A DNA stretch of 64,000 nucleotides from Nonomuraea sp. SYSU D8015 (lineage in GTDB: Bacteria; Actinomycetota; Actinomycetes; Streptosporangiales; Streptosporangiaceae): positions 512,222 through 576,221 of the forward strand of contig NZ_VJYI01000006.1 in assembly GCF_008065375.1 (NCBI RefSeq), in the 5' to 3' direction. The position numbers were made by a program, and so were the translations under genes. The notes under the pieces were generated by a model that saw nothing but the letters and a program-made list of their open reading frames with translations, ran no database searches and was not told where the DNA came from. Positions 15,893-24,989 of this stretch are shown here, in pieces; position 1 is the first letter of the stretch; every line of letters starts with the position of its first letter.

Positions 15893-18424
15893 TCAGCGCT
15901 TGTCGTCGCCGGTCAGCCCCGCCTTGCGGAGGGCCTCCGCCATGGCGCCCATGGGTGCCGGGCGGTCCTGGCGGCGCTGCCCGCCACGCTGCCCGTCGCC
16001 CCTGCCGCGCTGGCCACCATCGCCCCGGCCACCATCACGTCGACCACCGTCACCACGGCCGCCGTCGCCCCGGCCGCCGTCGCCCCGGCCGCCGTCGCCT
16101 CGCCCGGCGCGCTGGCCGTCGCCGCGGACGTCCTGGCCGCGGGCACCTTGGCCCCTGCCACGCTGGCCACCGTCACCCCGGCCGCCTTCGCCCCGAGCGC
16201 CGTCACCACGGCCTCCGTCGCGTCCGCCGCCCTGGCGGGACGATGACCGGCGGGAGCCGTCACCGGGCTGCTGGGCGGCGGCGGTGTCGTCGTCCAGGCG
16301 CAGCGTCAGGGAGATGCGCTTACGCGGGATGTCGACGTCGAGCACCTTGACGCGGACGATGTCGCCGGGCTTGACCACGTCGCGCGGGTCCTTGACGTAG
16401 GTGCGGGACATGGCCGACACGTGGACCAGGCCGTCCTGGTGGACGCCGACGTCCACGAACGCCCCGAACGCGGCCACGTTCGTGACCACACCCTCCAGGA
16501 TCATGCCCGACGTCAAGTCGGAGATCTTCTCGACGCCTTCCTTGAACGTGGCCGTCTTGAAGGCGGGACGCGGGTCGCGGCCCGGCTTCTCCAGCTCGCG
16601 CAGGATGTCCGTGACCGTCGGCAGGCCGAACTGCTCGTCGATGAAGTCGTGCGGCTTGAGCGCCCGCAACGTCGCCGTGTTGCCGATCAGCGACTTGAGG
16701 TCCGTCTTGACCGAGCCCAGGATGCGGCGGACCACCGGGTAGGCCTCCGGGTGCACGCTGGACACGTCGAGCGGATCGTCGCCGCCCCGGATGCGCAGGA
16801 AGCCCGCGCACTGCTCGAACGCCTTGGGCCCGAGCCGGGGCACCTCCTTCAGCGCGGTGCGCGTGCGGAAGGGGCCGTTGGCGTCGCGGTGGCGGACGAT
16901 GCTCTCCGCCAGCGTCGCGCCGATGCCCGACACGCGCGTGAGCAGCGGCGCGGACGCGGTGTTGACGTCGACGCCGACGGCGTTGACGCAGTCTTCGACC
17001 ACCGCGTCCAGCGAGCGCGACAGCTTGGACTCGGCCAGGTCGTGCTGGTATTGGCCGACGCCGATCGACTTCGGGTCGATCTTGACCAGCTCGGCCAGCG
17101 GGTCCTGCAGCCGGCGGGCGATGGAGACAGCGCCGCGCAGCGACACGTCGAGGTCGGGCAGCTCCTGCGAGGCGTACGCCGAAGCGGAGTAGACCGAGGC
17201 CCCGGCCTCCGAGACCACGATCTTCGTCAGCCCCGGCACGAGCTTGACCAGCTCCCCGGCCAGCTTGTCGGTCTCGCGCGAGGCCGTGCCGTTGCCGATG
17301 GCGATCAGCTCGACCCCGTGCCGCTGCACCAGCGCGCCGAGCACCGCGAGCGACTGGTCCCACTGCCGCTTGGGCTCGTGCGGGTAGATGGTCGCGGTGT
17401 CGACGACCTTGCCGGTGGCGTCGACCACGGCGACCTTCACGCCCGTGCGCAGCCCCGGGTCGAGGCCCATCGTCGTGCGGCTGCCCGCCGGCGCGGCCAG
17501 CAGCAGGTCGCGCAGGTTGGCCGCGAACACCCGCACCGCCTCGTCCTCGGCCGCCTGCCACAGCCGCATCCGCAGGTCGATGCCCAAATGCACGAGGATG
17601 CGGGTGCGCCAGGCCCAGCGCACGGTCTCGGTCAGCCACTTGTCGGCCGGGCGGCCCTGGTCGGAGATGCCGAACCTGTCGGCGATGCGCATCTCGTAGT
17701 CAGGGCTGTCGTCGGGCTCCAGCGCGACGGAGAGGATCTCCTCCTTCTCGCCGCGGAACATCGCCAGGATCCGGTGCGAGGGCAGCTTCGTGAACGGCTC
17801 GCCGAAGTCGAAGTAGTCGGAGAACTTGGCCCCCGCCTCCTCCTTGCCCTCGCGCACCTTGGACACCAGCCGCCCGCGGCTCCACAGCTGCTCGCGCAGG
17901 TCGCCGATGAGGTCGGCGTCTTCAGCGAACCGCTCGATCAGGATCGCCCTGGCCCCCTCCAGCGCCGCGCCCGCGTCGGCCACGCCCTCCGTGACGAACC
18001 CCTCGGCCACCGCCAGCGGGCTCAGCGTCGGGTCGGCGAGCAGCTGGTCGGCCAGAGGCTCCAGCCCCAGCTCGCGGGCGATCTGCGCCTTCGTGCGCCG
18101 TTTCGGCTTGTAGGGCAGGTAGATGTCTTCGAGCCTGGCCTTGGTCTCGGCCGCCATGATCTGCTCGCGCAGCGCGTCGTCGAGCTTGCCCTGGGACTCG
18201 ATCGACTCCAGGATCGCCGCCCTGCGCTCCTCCAGCTCACGCAGGTAGCGCAGCCGCTCCTCCAGCGTGCGCAGCTGCGCGTCGTCGAGCGCGCCGGTGG
18301 CCTCTTTGCGGTATCGCGCGATGAACGGCACGGTCGCGCCGCCGTCGAGCAGCTCGACCGCGGCCTGCACCTGCCCGTCGCGTACGCCGAGCTCTGCCGC
18401 GATCCGCTGGTGAATAGAGAGCAC
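15893..18424 (-). CDS. tex: Tex-family RNA-binding transcription accessory protein with Gly/Arg/Asp-rich tail
   Basis: Cytoplasmic nucleic acid-binding protein of 843 residues related to eukaryotic Spt6. Domains in order: Tex N-terminal helix bundle (1-195), YqgF-like RNase H fold (about 320-450, TTMGLDPGLRTGVKVAVVDA), helix-hairpin-helix pair (about 490-565, VDVNTASAPLLTRVSGIG), and S1 domain (about 650-720, LEGVVTNVAAFGAFVDVG). After the S1 domain is a roughly 115-residue tail of GRGDGG-like repeats, ending MAEALRKAGLTGDDKR. Such RGG-type tails bind RNA or drive condensation; E. coli Tex has only a short tail. GTG start with AAAGGCAGG upstream. Confidence 0.95.
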   Translation of the reverse strand: MLSIHQRIAAELGVRDGQVQAAVELLDGGATVPFIARYRKEATGALDDAQLRTLEERLRYLRELEERRAAILESIESQGKLDDALREQIMAAETKARLEDIYLPYKPKRRTKAQIARELGLEPLADQLLADPTLSPLAVAEGFVTEGVADAGAALEGARAILIERFAEDADLIGDLREQLWSRGRLVSKVREGKEEAGAKFSDYFDFGEPFTKLPSHRILAMFRGEKEEILSVALEPDDSPDYEMRIADRFGISDQGRPADKWLTETVRWAWRTRILVHLGIDLRMRLWQAAEDEAVRVFAANLRDLLLAAPAGSRTTMGLDPGLRTGVKVAVVDATGKVVDTATIYPHEPKRQWDQSLAVLGALVQRHGVELIAIGNGTASRETDKLAGELVKLVPGLTKIVVSEAGASVYSASAYASQELPDLDVSLRGAVSIARRLQDPLAELVKIDPKSIGVGQYQHDLAESKLSRSLDAVVEDCVNAVGVDVNTASAPLLTRVSGIGATLAESIVRHRDANGPFRTRTALKEVPRLGPKAFEQCAGFLRIRGGDDPLDVSSVHPEAYPVVRRILGSVKTDLKSLIGNTATLRALKPHDFIDEQFGLPTVTDILRELEKPGRDPRPAFKTATFKEGVEKISDLTSGMILEGVVTNVAAFGAFVDVGVHQDGLVHVSAMSRTYVKDPRDVVKPGDIVRVKVLDVDIPRKRISLTLRLDDDTAAAQQPGDGSRRSSSRQGGGRDGGRGDGARGEGGRGDGGQRGRGQGARGQDVRGDGQRAGRGDGGRGDGGRGDGGRGDGGRRDGGRGDGGQRGRGDGQRGGQRRQDRPAPMGAMAEALRKAGLTGDDKR
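15985..16250 (-). repeat. Imperfect GRGDGG-coding repeats in tex
   Basis: The 3' part of tex is built from short units around CCGTCGCCCCGGCCG (plus-strand sense), several in direct tandem at about 16059-16100. They encode GRGDGGRGDGG-type sequence. Slippage at such units would change tail length in frame because the units are multiples of three. Confidence 0.8.
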
Positions 18425-18451
18425 TTGCCTGCCTTTCGATGGTCCCGCCGG

Positions 18452-19615
18452 TCAATTGTGCAGGACTACGCCGTCCTTCATGACCAGACTGCGCCCAGGG
18501 TGAACGACCACCGCCTCCGCGGCGCCGCCGCACGGCACCACGACCAGGTCGGCCCGGTCGCCCGCGGCCAGCCCGTAGCCCTCGAGCCCGAGCAGGCGGG
18601 CCCCGCCGTAGGTGGCCGCCTCCAGCGCCAGCTCGATGTCCTCGTCCCCGCGGAACGTGCTGCGGTAGGCGACGTGCATCGCCCGCTCCAGCATGTCGCC
18701 GCTGCCGTAAGGACCCCACAGGTCGCGGATGCCGTCGTGCCCGCAGGCCACGGTGACGCCCGCGGCCCGCAGCCGCTTCACCGGCGGCACGGGGAAGCTG
18801 TAGACGGCCCCGGTCACCACCGCCACGCCCGCCTCGGCGAGCCCCTGGATCAGCCGGTGCTGGTAGGCCTCGTCGAGCTGGCCGAACGCATAGGCGTGGC
18901 TGACCGCCACCCGGCCGCCCAGCCCCAGCACCCTGGTGCGCTCGATGATCAGCTCCAGCTCCCACCCGCCCAGCGAACCGCCGTCGTGCAGGTGGATGTC
19001 GAGGTGGGCGCCGTAGCGCTCGGCCAGGCCGAAGATCACGTCGAGGTGGCGCACGGGATCGCGGTCGATGCCCGCCGGGTCGAGCCCGCCGACGGCCTCG
19101 ACGCCGCTCTTCAGCGCCTCCTCCAGCAGCTCGGCCGTGCCCGGGTTGGTGAGCAGGCCGTGCTGCGGGAAGGCGACCTGGCGCACCTCGACCGGGGAGC
19201 GGGCGGCGGCCTCGCGCACGGCCTCCACGCCGCGCAGCCCGACCAGCGGGTCGATGTCGGTGTGCGTGCGCACGTGGGTGGTGCCGGCCTCGCTCATGCG
19301 CGTGAGCAGCGCCCCTATGCGCTCAACGCTCGGAACGCCGAGCTCGGCACGTCTGCCCAGGTCGTTGCCGATGCGGCCGGCCAGGGTGTCGTCGGCCGAG
19401 TGCGGCACCCACGGCCCGCCGTAGAGCGTCTTGTCGAGGTGGCAGTGCCCCTCGACGAGGCCGGGCAGGACGAGCTGTCCGGCGATGTCGACGACCAGGG
19501 AGCCTTGCGCGTCGATGCCCTGGCCCACGCTGTGGATCAGGCCGTCGCGGACGAGGATGTCGGCAGGCGCCGAGAGCCCCCAGGGGAGCCCGCCGCGGAG
19601 CAGCACGTCGGTCAT
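18452..19615 (-). CDS. Cytosine deaminase-like amidohydrolase
   Basis: Amidohydrolase-superfamily enzyme of 387 residues resembling cytosine deaminase/N-isopropylammelide hydrolase. Metal ligands: VEGHCHLDKT (His-x-His, about 57-66), IHLHDGG (His), VSHAYAFG (His) and ACGHDGIRDLWGPYG (Asp). It would deaminate or hydrolyse a cyclic C-N bond in a pyrimidine- or triazine-like ring. It sits between tex and an RpiB-type isomerase, and a hydantoinase/transporter operon begins 1.1 kb away on the other strand, so a shared role in ring-compound catabolism is plausible. Confidence 0.85.
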   Translation of the reverse strand: MTDVLLRGGLPWGLSAPADILVRDGLIHSVGQGIDAQGSLVVDIAGQLVLPGLVEGHCHLDKTLYGGPWVPHSADDTLAGRIGNDLGRRAELGVPSVERIGALLTRMSEAGTTHVRTHTDIDPLVGLRGVEAVREAAARSPVEVRQVAFPQHGLLTNPGTAELLEEALKSGVEAVGGLDPAGIDRDPVRHLDVIFGLAERYGAHLDIHLHDGGSLGGWELELIIERTRVLGLGGRVAVSHAYAFGQLDEAYQHRLIQGLAEAGVAVVTGAVYSFPVPPVKRLRAAGVTVACGHDGIRDLWGPYGSGDMLERAMHVAYRSTFRGDEDIELALEAATYGGARLLGLEGYGLAAGDRADLVVVPCGGAAEAVVVHPGRSLVMKDGVVLHN

Positions 19616-19675
19616 GCCCAGAACCCTAGACCGCGGAGCCGACGATTTCCGTGCCTCCGACGTGACCGTTTGGGG

Positions 19676-19768
19676 TCAGGCAGGCCGCGTGGCGGAGAGC
19701 TCCAGGCGATGGATGAATCCCGGCTCCAGCCCGTTCTCGCCGCAATGCGTGCAGTGCAGGCCCGACAT
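19676..19768 (-). pseudogene. Zinc-ribbon peptide, probably a remnant
   Basis: A 30-residue frame starting MSGLHCTHCGENGLEPGFIH. CTHCG is one half of a zinc ribbon; full-length actinomycete proteins beginning in this style carry a second CxxC near the C terminus, which is missing here. The frame starts 14 bp after the RpiB stop without a clear ribosome-binding site. I read it as a truncated relic. Confidence 0.35.
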
Positions 19769-19782
19769 GTCGGAGATCGTAA

Positions 19783-20217
19783 TCAGATCTCGTCCAGGTG
19801 AGCCACGTTCGCCACGTCGGCGGCGTCCGCGCTCGGCCGGCCCTCCAGCCAGGCGTCCAGGATCTCGTCGAGCACCACGTCGGAGGTCAGCCGCAGGCTG
19901 AGCGCCAGCACGTTGGCGTCGTTCCACTTGCGGGCCCCGTCGGCGGTGTAGGCGTCGACGCACAGCGCGGCCCGCACGCCGGGCACCTTGTTCGCCGCGA
20001 TCGACGCGCCCGTCCCGGTCCAGCAGCACACGACCGCCTGGTCGGCCCGCCCCTCGCTCACGTCTCTCGCGGCCAGCTCGGAGGCCCACGCCCAGTCGTC
20101 GCGCTCCTCGTCGTTGAGCGCGCCGTGGGTCACCACCTCGTGCCCGCGCCTGCGCAGCTCGGCCACGACCCGCTCGGCCACCCCGTCCTTGCTGTCGGCG
20201 GCCACTGAAATCCGCAT
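19783..20217 (-). CDS. RpiB/LacA/LacB-family sugar-phosphate isomerase
   Basis: 144 residues. MRISVAADSKDGVAERVVAEL, then QAVVCCWTGTGASIAANKVPG (active-site loop region with Cys and Thr-Gly-x-Gly), then RAALCVDAYTADGARKWNDAN match the ribose-5-phosphate isomerase B fold. The family interconverts aldose and ketose phosphates. The sequence departs from canonical RpiB at several positions, so the exact sugar is uncertain. Upstream are two tRNA genes on the same strand. Confidence 0.85.
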   Translation of the reverse strand: MRISVAADSKDGVAERVVAELRRRGHEVVTHGALNDEERDDWAWASELAARDVSEGRADQAVVCCWTGTGASIAANKVPGVRAALCVDAYTADGARKWNDANVLALSLRLTSDVVLDEILDAWLEGRPSADAADVANVAHLDEI

Positions 20218-20251
20218 GCGCCCCTCCGTTCGCTCACCCCACATGTACCAG

Positions 20252-20324
20252 CGCCCCCGGCTGGAATCGAACCAGCGACCTCCTGCTTCGGAAACAGGCG
20301 CGCTCTCCGCTGCGCCACGAGGGC
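20252..20324 (-). tRNA. tRNA-Arg (anticodon CCG)
   Basis: 73-nt cloverleaf. Acceptor GCCCTCG pairs with CGGGGGC, D stem GCGC/GCGC, anticodon stem CCTGT/GCAGG around loop TTCCGAA (anticodon CCG, reading CGG), T stem GCTGG/CCAGC around TTCGATT. CCA is not encoded. Confidence 0.95.
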
Positions 20325-20455
20325 CGGTCCCCGTTCTCCGCATCACCGCCACTCCCCACTGCTTCTCCGCAGGGGGGCCAAGAAGCACTCACCGTGTCGG
20401 GAAGTCCTGATGGCCGGCCTGCGACGAGGCGGCACGTGTGGAAGACCGGGCTCGG
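20325..20455. other. Spacer between two tRNA genes
   Basis: 131 bp with no gene or clear signal visible; the two tRNAs may be co-transcribed on the minus strand. Confidence 0.5.
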
Positions 20456-20528
20456 TGGCGGGTGCGGGGATCGAACCCGCCTGATGCGACTTATGAAATC
20501 GCCGGGCACACCAGCGCCCTCACCCGCC
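20456..20528 (-). tRNA. tRNA with CAT anticodon (Met elongator or Ile2)
   Basis: 73-nt cloverleaf. Acceptor GGCGGGT/ACCCGCC, anticodon stem GCGAT/GTCGC around TTCATAA, T stem GCGGG/CCCGC around TTCGATC. The lack of a C1-A72 mismatch and of three G-C pairs in the anticodon stem rules out initiator tRNA. The D arm is unusual: GGGC/GCCC with loop GCTGGTGT lacks the usual A14, and position 8 is G instead of T. Confidence 0.8.
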
Positions 20529-20735
20529 TCGACGTCGACGGGCGGGTGCCTGGAGCTCAGACTCAGGACACGCCCGTACGGCGCCGCATACGCATTCGCC
20601 GGGTGTCCATGGAGCTCCTCTCAACGGGTCTGACACGATCCTGGCCATCCGAAGAGACCGGCGCAACGCAATTACCGGCCCCCACACGTCTCCGGGTGGC
20701 GGATTGAGGCGGCATGTGGTTGGTTGTGGCGCTAA

Positions 20736-21806
20736 ATGAACATTGACGTGAGCGATATCCCGGCTCTCGCCCGAGGGTGCGCCGTTCTCGGCACCGGTGG
20801 CGGAGGCGACGTGCGTACAGGGTCGCTGGCCGCGGCCCGGGCCATCCGCGAGTACGGCGAGGTGCCGCTGGTCCGGCTGGGTGATCTTCCGGAGGACGCG
20901 CTGGTCGTGCCGCTGTCCGGGATCGGGGCGCCGACGGTCAGCCACGAGATGATCCACAGCGAGGACGAGCCCAAGCGCATCGCCGAGGAGGTCGAGAGAG
21001 TCTTCGGCCGCCCGCCGAGCGCGGTCATGTCCTGCGAGATCGGCGGCTCCAACGGGGTCGCCCCGGTGGCCTGGGCGGCCCAGCTCGGGCTGCCGCTGCT
21101 CGACGCCGACGGCATGGGGCGGGCGTTCCCCGAGGTCCAGATGGTGTCGATGTACGTGGCGGGGCTGCCGGCCGACCTGGTGATCATGTCCGACGTCGCG
21201 GGCAACGTGGTGACCATCCGCCCGGTCGACGGGCTCTGGTCGGAGCGGCTGGCCAGGGCCGTGTGCGTGGCGGCGGGATCGTCGGCGCTGATGGCCGACT
21301 ACGTGCTGACGGCCGCGCGGGCGCGGGGCGCGGTGATCGAGGGCACGGTCACGCGCGCGCTGGAGATCGGCAGGGCCACCGAGGGCGCGACCGACCCGCT
21401 CCGTGCCCTGCGGGAGCAGCTCGGGGCGGCCCGGCTGATCACCGGCAAGCTGACCGATGTGGAGCGGCGCACCACGGGCGGGTTCGCGCGGGGGACGGCC
21501 ACCGTCGAGGGCACCGGCGACGACCGCGGGCGGAGCCTCACCCTGGAGCTGCAGAACGAGAACCTGGTCGCCGTCGAGGACGGCCGGGTCAGGGCCATGG
21601 TGCCCGACCTCATCACGGTCGTCGACACCGAGACCGCCGCCGCCGTTCAAACCGAGGGGCTCAGGTACGGCCAGCGCGTCACGGTCCTCGCCTGGCCCTG
21701 CGACCCGCTCTGGCGCACGCCCAAGGGGCTGGAGACGGCCGGGCCGCGGGCGTTCGGGTACGAGCTGGACTACGTTCCCGTCGAGGAGTTGACCGCCCAT
21801 GGCTGA
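20736..21806 (+). CDS. DUF917 family protein
   Basis: 356 residues. The N-terminal ALARGCAVLGTGGGGDVRTG is the DUF917 hallmark, followed by SHEMIHSEDEPKRIAEE, MSCEIGGSNG and LDADGMGRAFPEVQM, and a C-terminal beta domain with GRSLTLELQNENLVA. DUF917 includes S-methylthiohydantoin desulfurase-like enzymes and is regularly coupled to HyuA-type hydantoinases. It is the first gene of a seven-gene plus-strand operon with HyuA and an ABC importer; its stop overlaps the HyuA start. Confidence 0.88.
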   Translation: MNIDVSDIPALARGCAVLGTGGGGDVRTGSLAAARAIREYGEVPLVRLGDLPEDALVVPLSGIGAPTVSHEMIHSEDEPKRIAEEVERVFGRPPSAVMSCEIGGSNGVAPVAWAAQLGLPLLDADGMGRAFPEVQMVSMYVAGLPADLVIMSDVAGNVVTIRPVDGLWSERLARAVCVAAGSSALMADYVLTAARARGAVIEGTVTRALEIGRATEGATDPLRALREQLGAARLITGKLTDVERRTTGGFARGTATVEGTGDDRGRSLTLELQNENLVAVEDGRVRAMVPDLITVVDTETAAAVQTEGLRYGQRVTVLAWPCDPLWRTPKGLETAGPRAFGYELDYVPVEELTAHG

Positions 21807-23355
21807 CCTGCCGGAGCTCGGGATCGGGATCGACGTCGGAGGCACGAACACCGACGCGGTCGTGCTGGACGCCGGCGGCCGGGTGATCGCCAAGGCCAAG
21901 CGGCCGACCACCCCGGACGTGACCGAGGGGCTCCGGGCGGCGCTCGACGCGGTCCTGGAGGAGCTGGGTCCCGGTGCGCAGCGGGTGACCCGCGTCATGC
22001 TGGGCACCACCCACGCCACCAACGCGATCCTGGAGCGCCGCAACCTCGGCAAGGTCGCCGTCCTGCGGCTCGGCGCGCCCGCCACCACCTCCGTGCCCCC
22101 GCTCTCGGGCTGGCCCGACGATCTGCGCAAGGCGGTCTCGGCGGGCGAGGCCGTCGTGGGCGGCGGGCACTACGTGGACGGCCGCGAGATCGGCCCGCCG
22201 GACCTCGACGGGATCCGCCGTTTCCTGGACGGCGCCGAGGCCGAGGCCGTGGCGGTGACCGGCGTGTTCAGCCCGGCCAGCGCGGAGCACGAGCGGCTGG
22301 CCGAGGAGCTGATCAGGGCCGAGTACGGCCTGCCGGTCTCGCTCAGCCACGAGATCGGCTCGCTGGGCCTGCTCGAACGCGAGAACGCCACCGTGCTGAA
22401 CGCCGCGCTGTACGGGGTCGCCGCCGACGTGACCGGCGCCCTGGCCGCCGCATTGGCCGAGCGCGGCCTCCGGGCCCGGCCGTACCTGGCGCAGAACGAC
22501 GGCACGCTCATGACGCTGGAGCACGCCGCGCGGCTGCCGGTGTCGACGATCGGCTCGGGCCCGGCGAATTCGCTGCGCGGGGCCGCGTACCTGTCGGGGG
22601 TGTCGGACGCGATCGTGGTGGACGTGGGCGGCACCTCCACGGACCTGGGAGTGCTGGCCGGCGGGTTCCCGAGGGAGTCGGCGGCGGCGGTCGAGATCGG
22701 CGGGGTGCTGACCAACTTCCGCATGCCGGACATCCTGGCCATCGCGCTCGGCGGCGGCACCGTGGTACGGGAGCACGGCATCGGCCCCGACTCGGTCGGC
22801 TACCGGATCGTCCGCGAGGCGCTGGTCTTCGGGGGGGCCACGATGACGATGACCGACGCCGCCGTGGCCGCCGGACGGACGCCGCCTGGCGCGGCCGGAT
22901 GGCGGGAAAGCCTGGGTGACATGTCGGAAAGAAACGCAGACATCCTGGAAAGGGCGGTGGCTGTCGCGGACGAGATGGTCGTCGACGCCGTGGACAGGAT
23001 GGCGCTCGGCAAATCCGGCCGTCCGCTGGTCGCGGTGGGTGGCGGGGCGTTCCTGCTGCCGGCCCGCGTCCCCGGCGCCGCCGAGGTGATCCGTCCCGAG
23101 CACGCCGAGGTGGCCAACGCCGTGGGCGCCGCCATCGCGCTCGCGAGCGGCAGAGTGGATACGATCTTGCCTGCGGGAGATAGCCGGTCGGAAGCCATCG
23201 AAAGGGCCAAGGAGGAGGCGGCGGCGCGAGCCGTGGCGGCGGGGGCGGATCCCTCCGGCGTCGAGATCGTCGACGTCCTCGAGGTGCCGCTGAGCTACCT
23301 CTCCGAGCCCGCCGTGCGGGTACACGTCAAAGCAGCCGGACCCCTCGCCCGGTGA
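21799..23355 (+). CDS. hyuA: Hydantoinase/oxoprolinase family protein (HyuA type)
   Basis: 518-residue ASKHA-fold ATP-dependent enzyme. The phosphate 1 loop is LGIGIDVGGTNTDAVVLD; MLGTTHATNAILERRNLG, IGSGPANSLRGAAYLSG and DVGGTSTDLGVL are typical of the hydantoinase A/oxoprolinase alpha family. It would couple ATP cleavage to opening of a hydantoin- or lactam-type ring. No HyuB partner is present; DUF917 takes that position, overlapping its start by 8 bp, and the transporter genes follow at once. Confidence 0.9.
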   Translation: MADLPELGIGIDVGGTNTDAVVLDAGGRVIAKAKRPTTPDVTEGLRAALDAVLEELGPGAQRVTRVMLGTTHATNAILERRNLGKVAVLRLGAPATTSVPPLSGWPDDLRKAVSAGEAVVGGGHYVDGREIGPPDLDGIRRFLDGAEAEAVAVTGVFSPASAEHERLAEELIRAEYGLPVSLSHEIGSLGLLERENATVLNAALYGVAADVTGALAAALAERGLRARPYLAQNDGTLMTLEHAARLPVSTIGSGPANSLRGAAYLSGVSDAIVVDVGGTSTDLGVLAGGFPRESAAAVEIGGVLTNFRMPDILAIALGGGTVVREHGIGPDSVGYRIVREALVFGGATMTMTDAAVAAGRTPPGAAGWRESLGDMSERNADILERAVAVADEMVVDAVDRMALGKSGRPLVAVGGGAFLLPARVPGAAEVIRPEHAEVANAVGAAIALASGRVDTILPAGDSRSEAIERAKEEAAARAVAAGADPSGVEIVDVLEVPLSYLSEPAVRVHVKAAGPLAR

Positions 23356-23378
23356 AAGATCGAAAGGATCCCCCCACC

Positions 23379-24986
23379 ATGCGCTGGCACAAGCGTCTGC
23401 TCGTCGCCGGGGTCACCGGTGCCTTGGCCTTGACCGCATCCGCGTGCGCGGGCGGCCAGGTGCGCGGCGCCGGCGGGACACCAGCCCCCCAGGCGAGCAC
23501 CAGCACCAGTCAGGCCGCGCAGGCCAACGACAGCACGTTCGTCTACGTGCCCAACCTGGACGTGGTCACCGACTGGGACCCGGCGACCTCCTACTCCAAC
23601 GAGATCGTCGCCCTGTCGAACATCTACGAGGGTCTGACCAGGTACAACTCCCAGACCAAGAAGGCAGAGCCACGTCTCGCCACCGAGTGGACCGCGGCGG
23701 ACGGCGGCAAGGAGTGGACGTTCAAGCTCCGGCAGGGCGTGAAGTTCCACTCCGGCGCCACGATGGACGCCGAGGCCGCCAAGAAGGCCATCGAGCGGAC
23801 CATCGAGAAGAAGGGCGGCGCCGCCTACATCTGGGACGCGGTCGACAAGATCGAGGCCGTCGACGCGGCCACGCTCAAGTTCACGCTCAAGTACGCCGCG
23901 CCGCTCGACCTCATCGCCTCCTCCGGTTACGCCGCCTACATCTACGACGTGGACGCCGTGGACCCCGACGGCAAGAAGACCGCCGGCACCGGCCCGTACA
24001 CGATCGACTCCTGGCAGAAGGGCAAGGAGACCGAGCTCACGCTGAAGGCGTTCGACGGCTACTGGGGCGGCTGGAAGCCGGAGCAGTACAAGAAGGTCGC
24101 CTTCCGCGTCACCCCCGAGATCACCACGGCCTGGCAGCTCCTGCAGAAGGGCGAGGTGAACTTCGTCCAGCGGCTCAACCCGCAGCTCTTCGAGCAGGCG
24201 GGCATGACCGGGAACGTGCAGACCTCTCGGTCACCGTCGTTCCAGAACCTGCTCGTGCTGTTCAACACCGCCTCAGGACCGGCCAAGGACGTGCGGGTGC
24301 GCCAGGCGCTGCAGGCGGCGATCGACTACGACGGCCTGGTGGCCGCGCTCAAGGGCTCGGCGCAGAAGGCCAGCGGCCTGGTGCCGCAGGGCCTGCTCGG
24401 CCACGTCAACGGCATGGAGCCGAAGCAGGACCTGGCCAAGGCGCAGCAGCTGCTCGCCGAGGCCGGATACGGCCCCGACCTCCCCGAGCTCAAGCTCAGC
24501 CTGACCTACGCCCAGGGCGACGAAGACCAGAAGCTGCTGGTCACCCTGCTGAGCTCGGCGCTGAACAAGCTCAACGTGACCCTCCAGGCCAAGCCGATGA
24601 CCTGGAACGCCCAGTGGGACCTGGGCAAGAAGCAGGGGCAGGACATCTTCGTCATGTACTGGTATCCGGACTATCCGGACGCCTACTCGTGGTTCCTCAA
24701 CGTCTTCAAGAGCGCCGAGAAGCCGCAGTTCAACCTGTCGTACCTGAAGAACGCCGACATCGACGCCCAAATCGACTCGCTGCCGCAGCTCACGGCCACC
24801 GACCAGCTCAAGGCCGACACGGCCTACCAGGAACTGCAGAAGAAGATCATTGAGGAGCAGGCGGCGGTGGCGGTGCCGTACGTGCAGACCTACCAGCGCG
24901 CGCTCACCGCCGACGTCGAGGGATACGTGGACAATCCCGCCTATCCCAACGTGGTCTTCTTCTACGACCTCAAGCGCGCGACCTGA
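23379..24986 (+). CDS. ABC transporter substrate-binding lipoprotein (peptide/nickel type)
   Basis: About 535-residue extracytoplasmic binding protein of the SBP_bac_5 (DppA/OppA) family. The signal peptide MRWHKRLLVAGVTGALALTA ends in a lipobox SAC. Family features include DWDPATSYSNEIVAL, RQGVKFHSGATMDAE, TGPYTIDSWQKGKE and DIFVMYWYPDYPDAYSW. It is the binding protein of the importer encoded directly downstream. A close paralogue is encoded at 31188-32747. ATG at 23379 is preferred over a GTG at 23352 that would place charged residues before the signal peptide. Confidence 0.93.
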   Translation: MRWHKRLLVAGVTGALALTASACAGGQVRGAGGTPAPQASTSTSQAAQANDSTFVYVPNLDVVTDWDPATSYSNEIVALSNIYEGLTRYNSQTKKAEPRLATEWTAADGGKEWTFKLRQGVKFHSGATMDAEAAKKAIERTIEKKGGAAYIWDAVDKIEAVDAATLKFTLKYAAPLDLIASSGYAAYIYDVDAVDPDGKKTAGTGPYTIDSWQKGKETELTLKAFDGYWGGWKPEQYKKVAFRVTPEITTAWQLLQKGEVNFVQRLNPQLFEQAGMTGNVQTSRSPSFQNLLVLFNTASGPAKDVRVRQALQAAIDYDGLVAALKGSAQKASGLVPQGLLGHVNGMEPKQDLAKAQQLLAEAGYGPDLPELKLSLTYAQGDEDQKLLVTLLSSALNKLNVTLQAKPMTWNAQWDLGKKQGQDIFVMYWYPDYPDAYSWFLNVFKSAEKPQFNLSYLKNADIDAQIDSLPQLTATDQLKADTAYQELQKKIIEEQAAVAVPYVQTYQRALTADVEGYVDNPAYPNVVFFYDLKRAT

Positions 24987-24989
24987 CCC

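Noticed and set aside
16421..19801. A 1,126-codon plus-strand open frame antisense to tex and the amidohydrolase
   Set aside because: It is composed of Arg, Gly, His and Leu-rich low-complexity sequence, the usual result of reading high-GC genes on the opposite strand. The minus-strand genes have clear domains.
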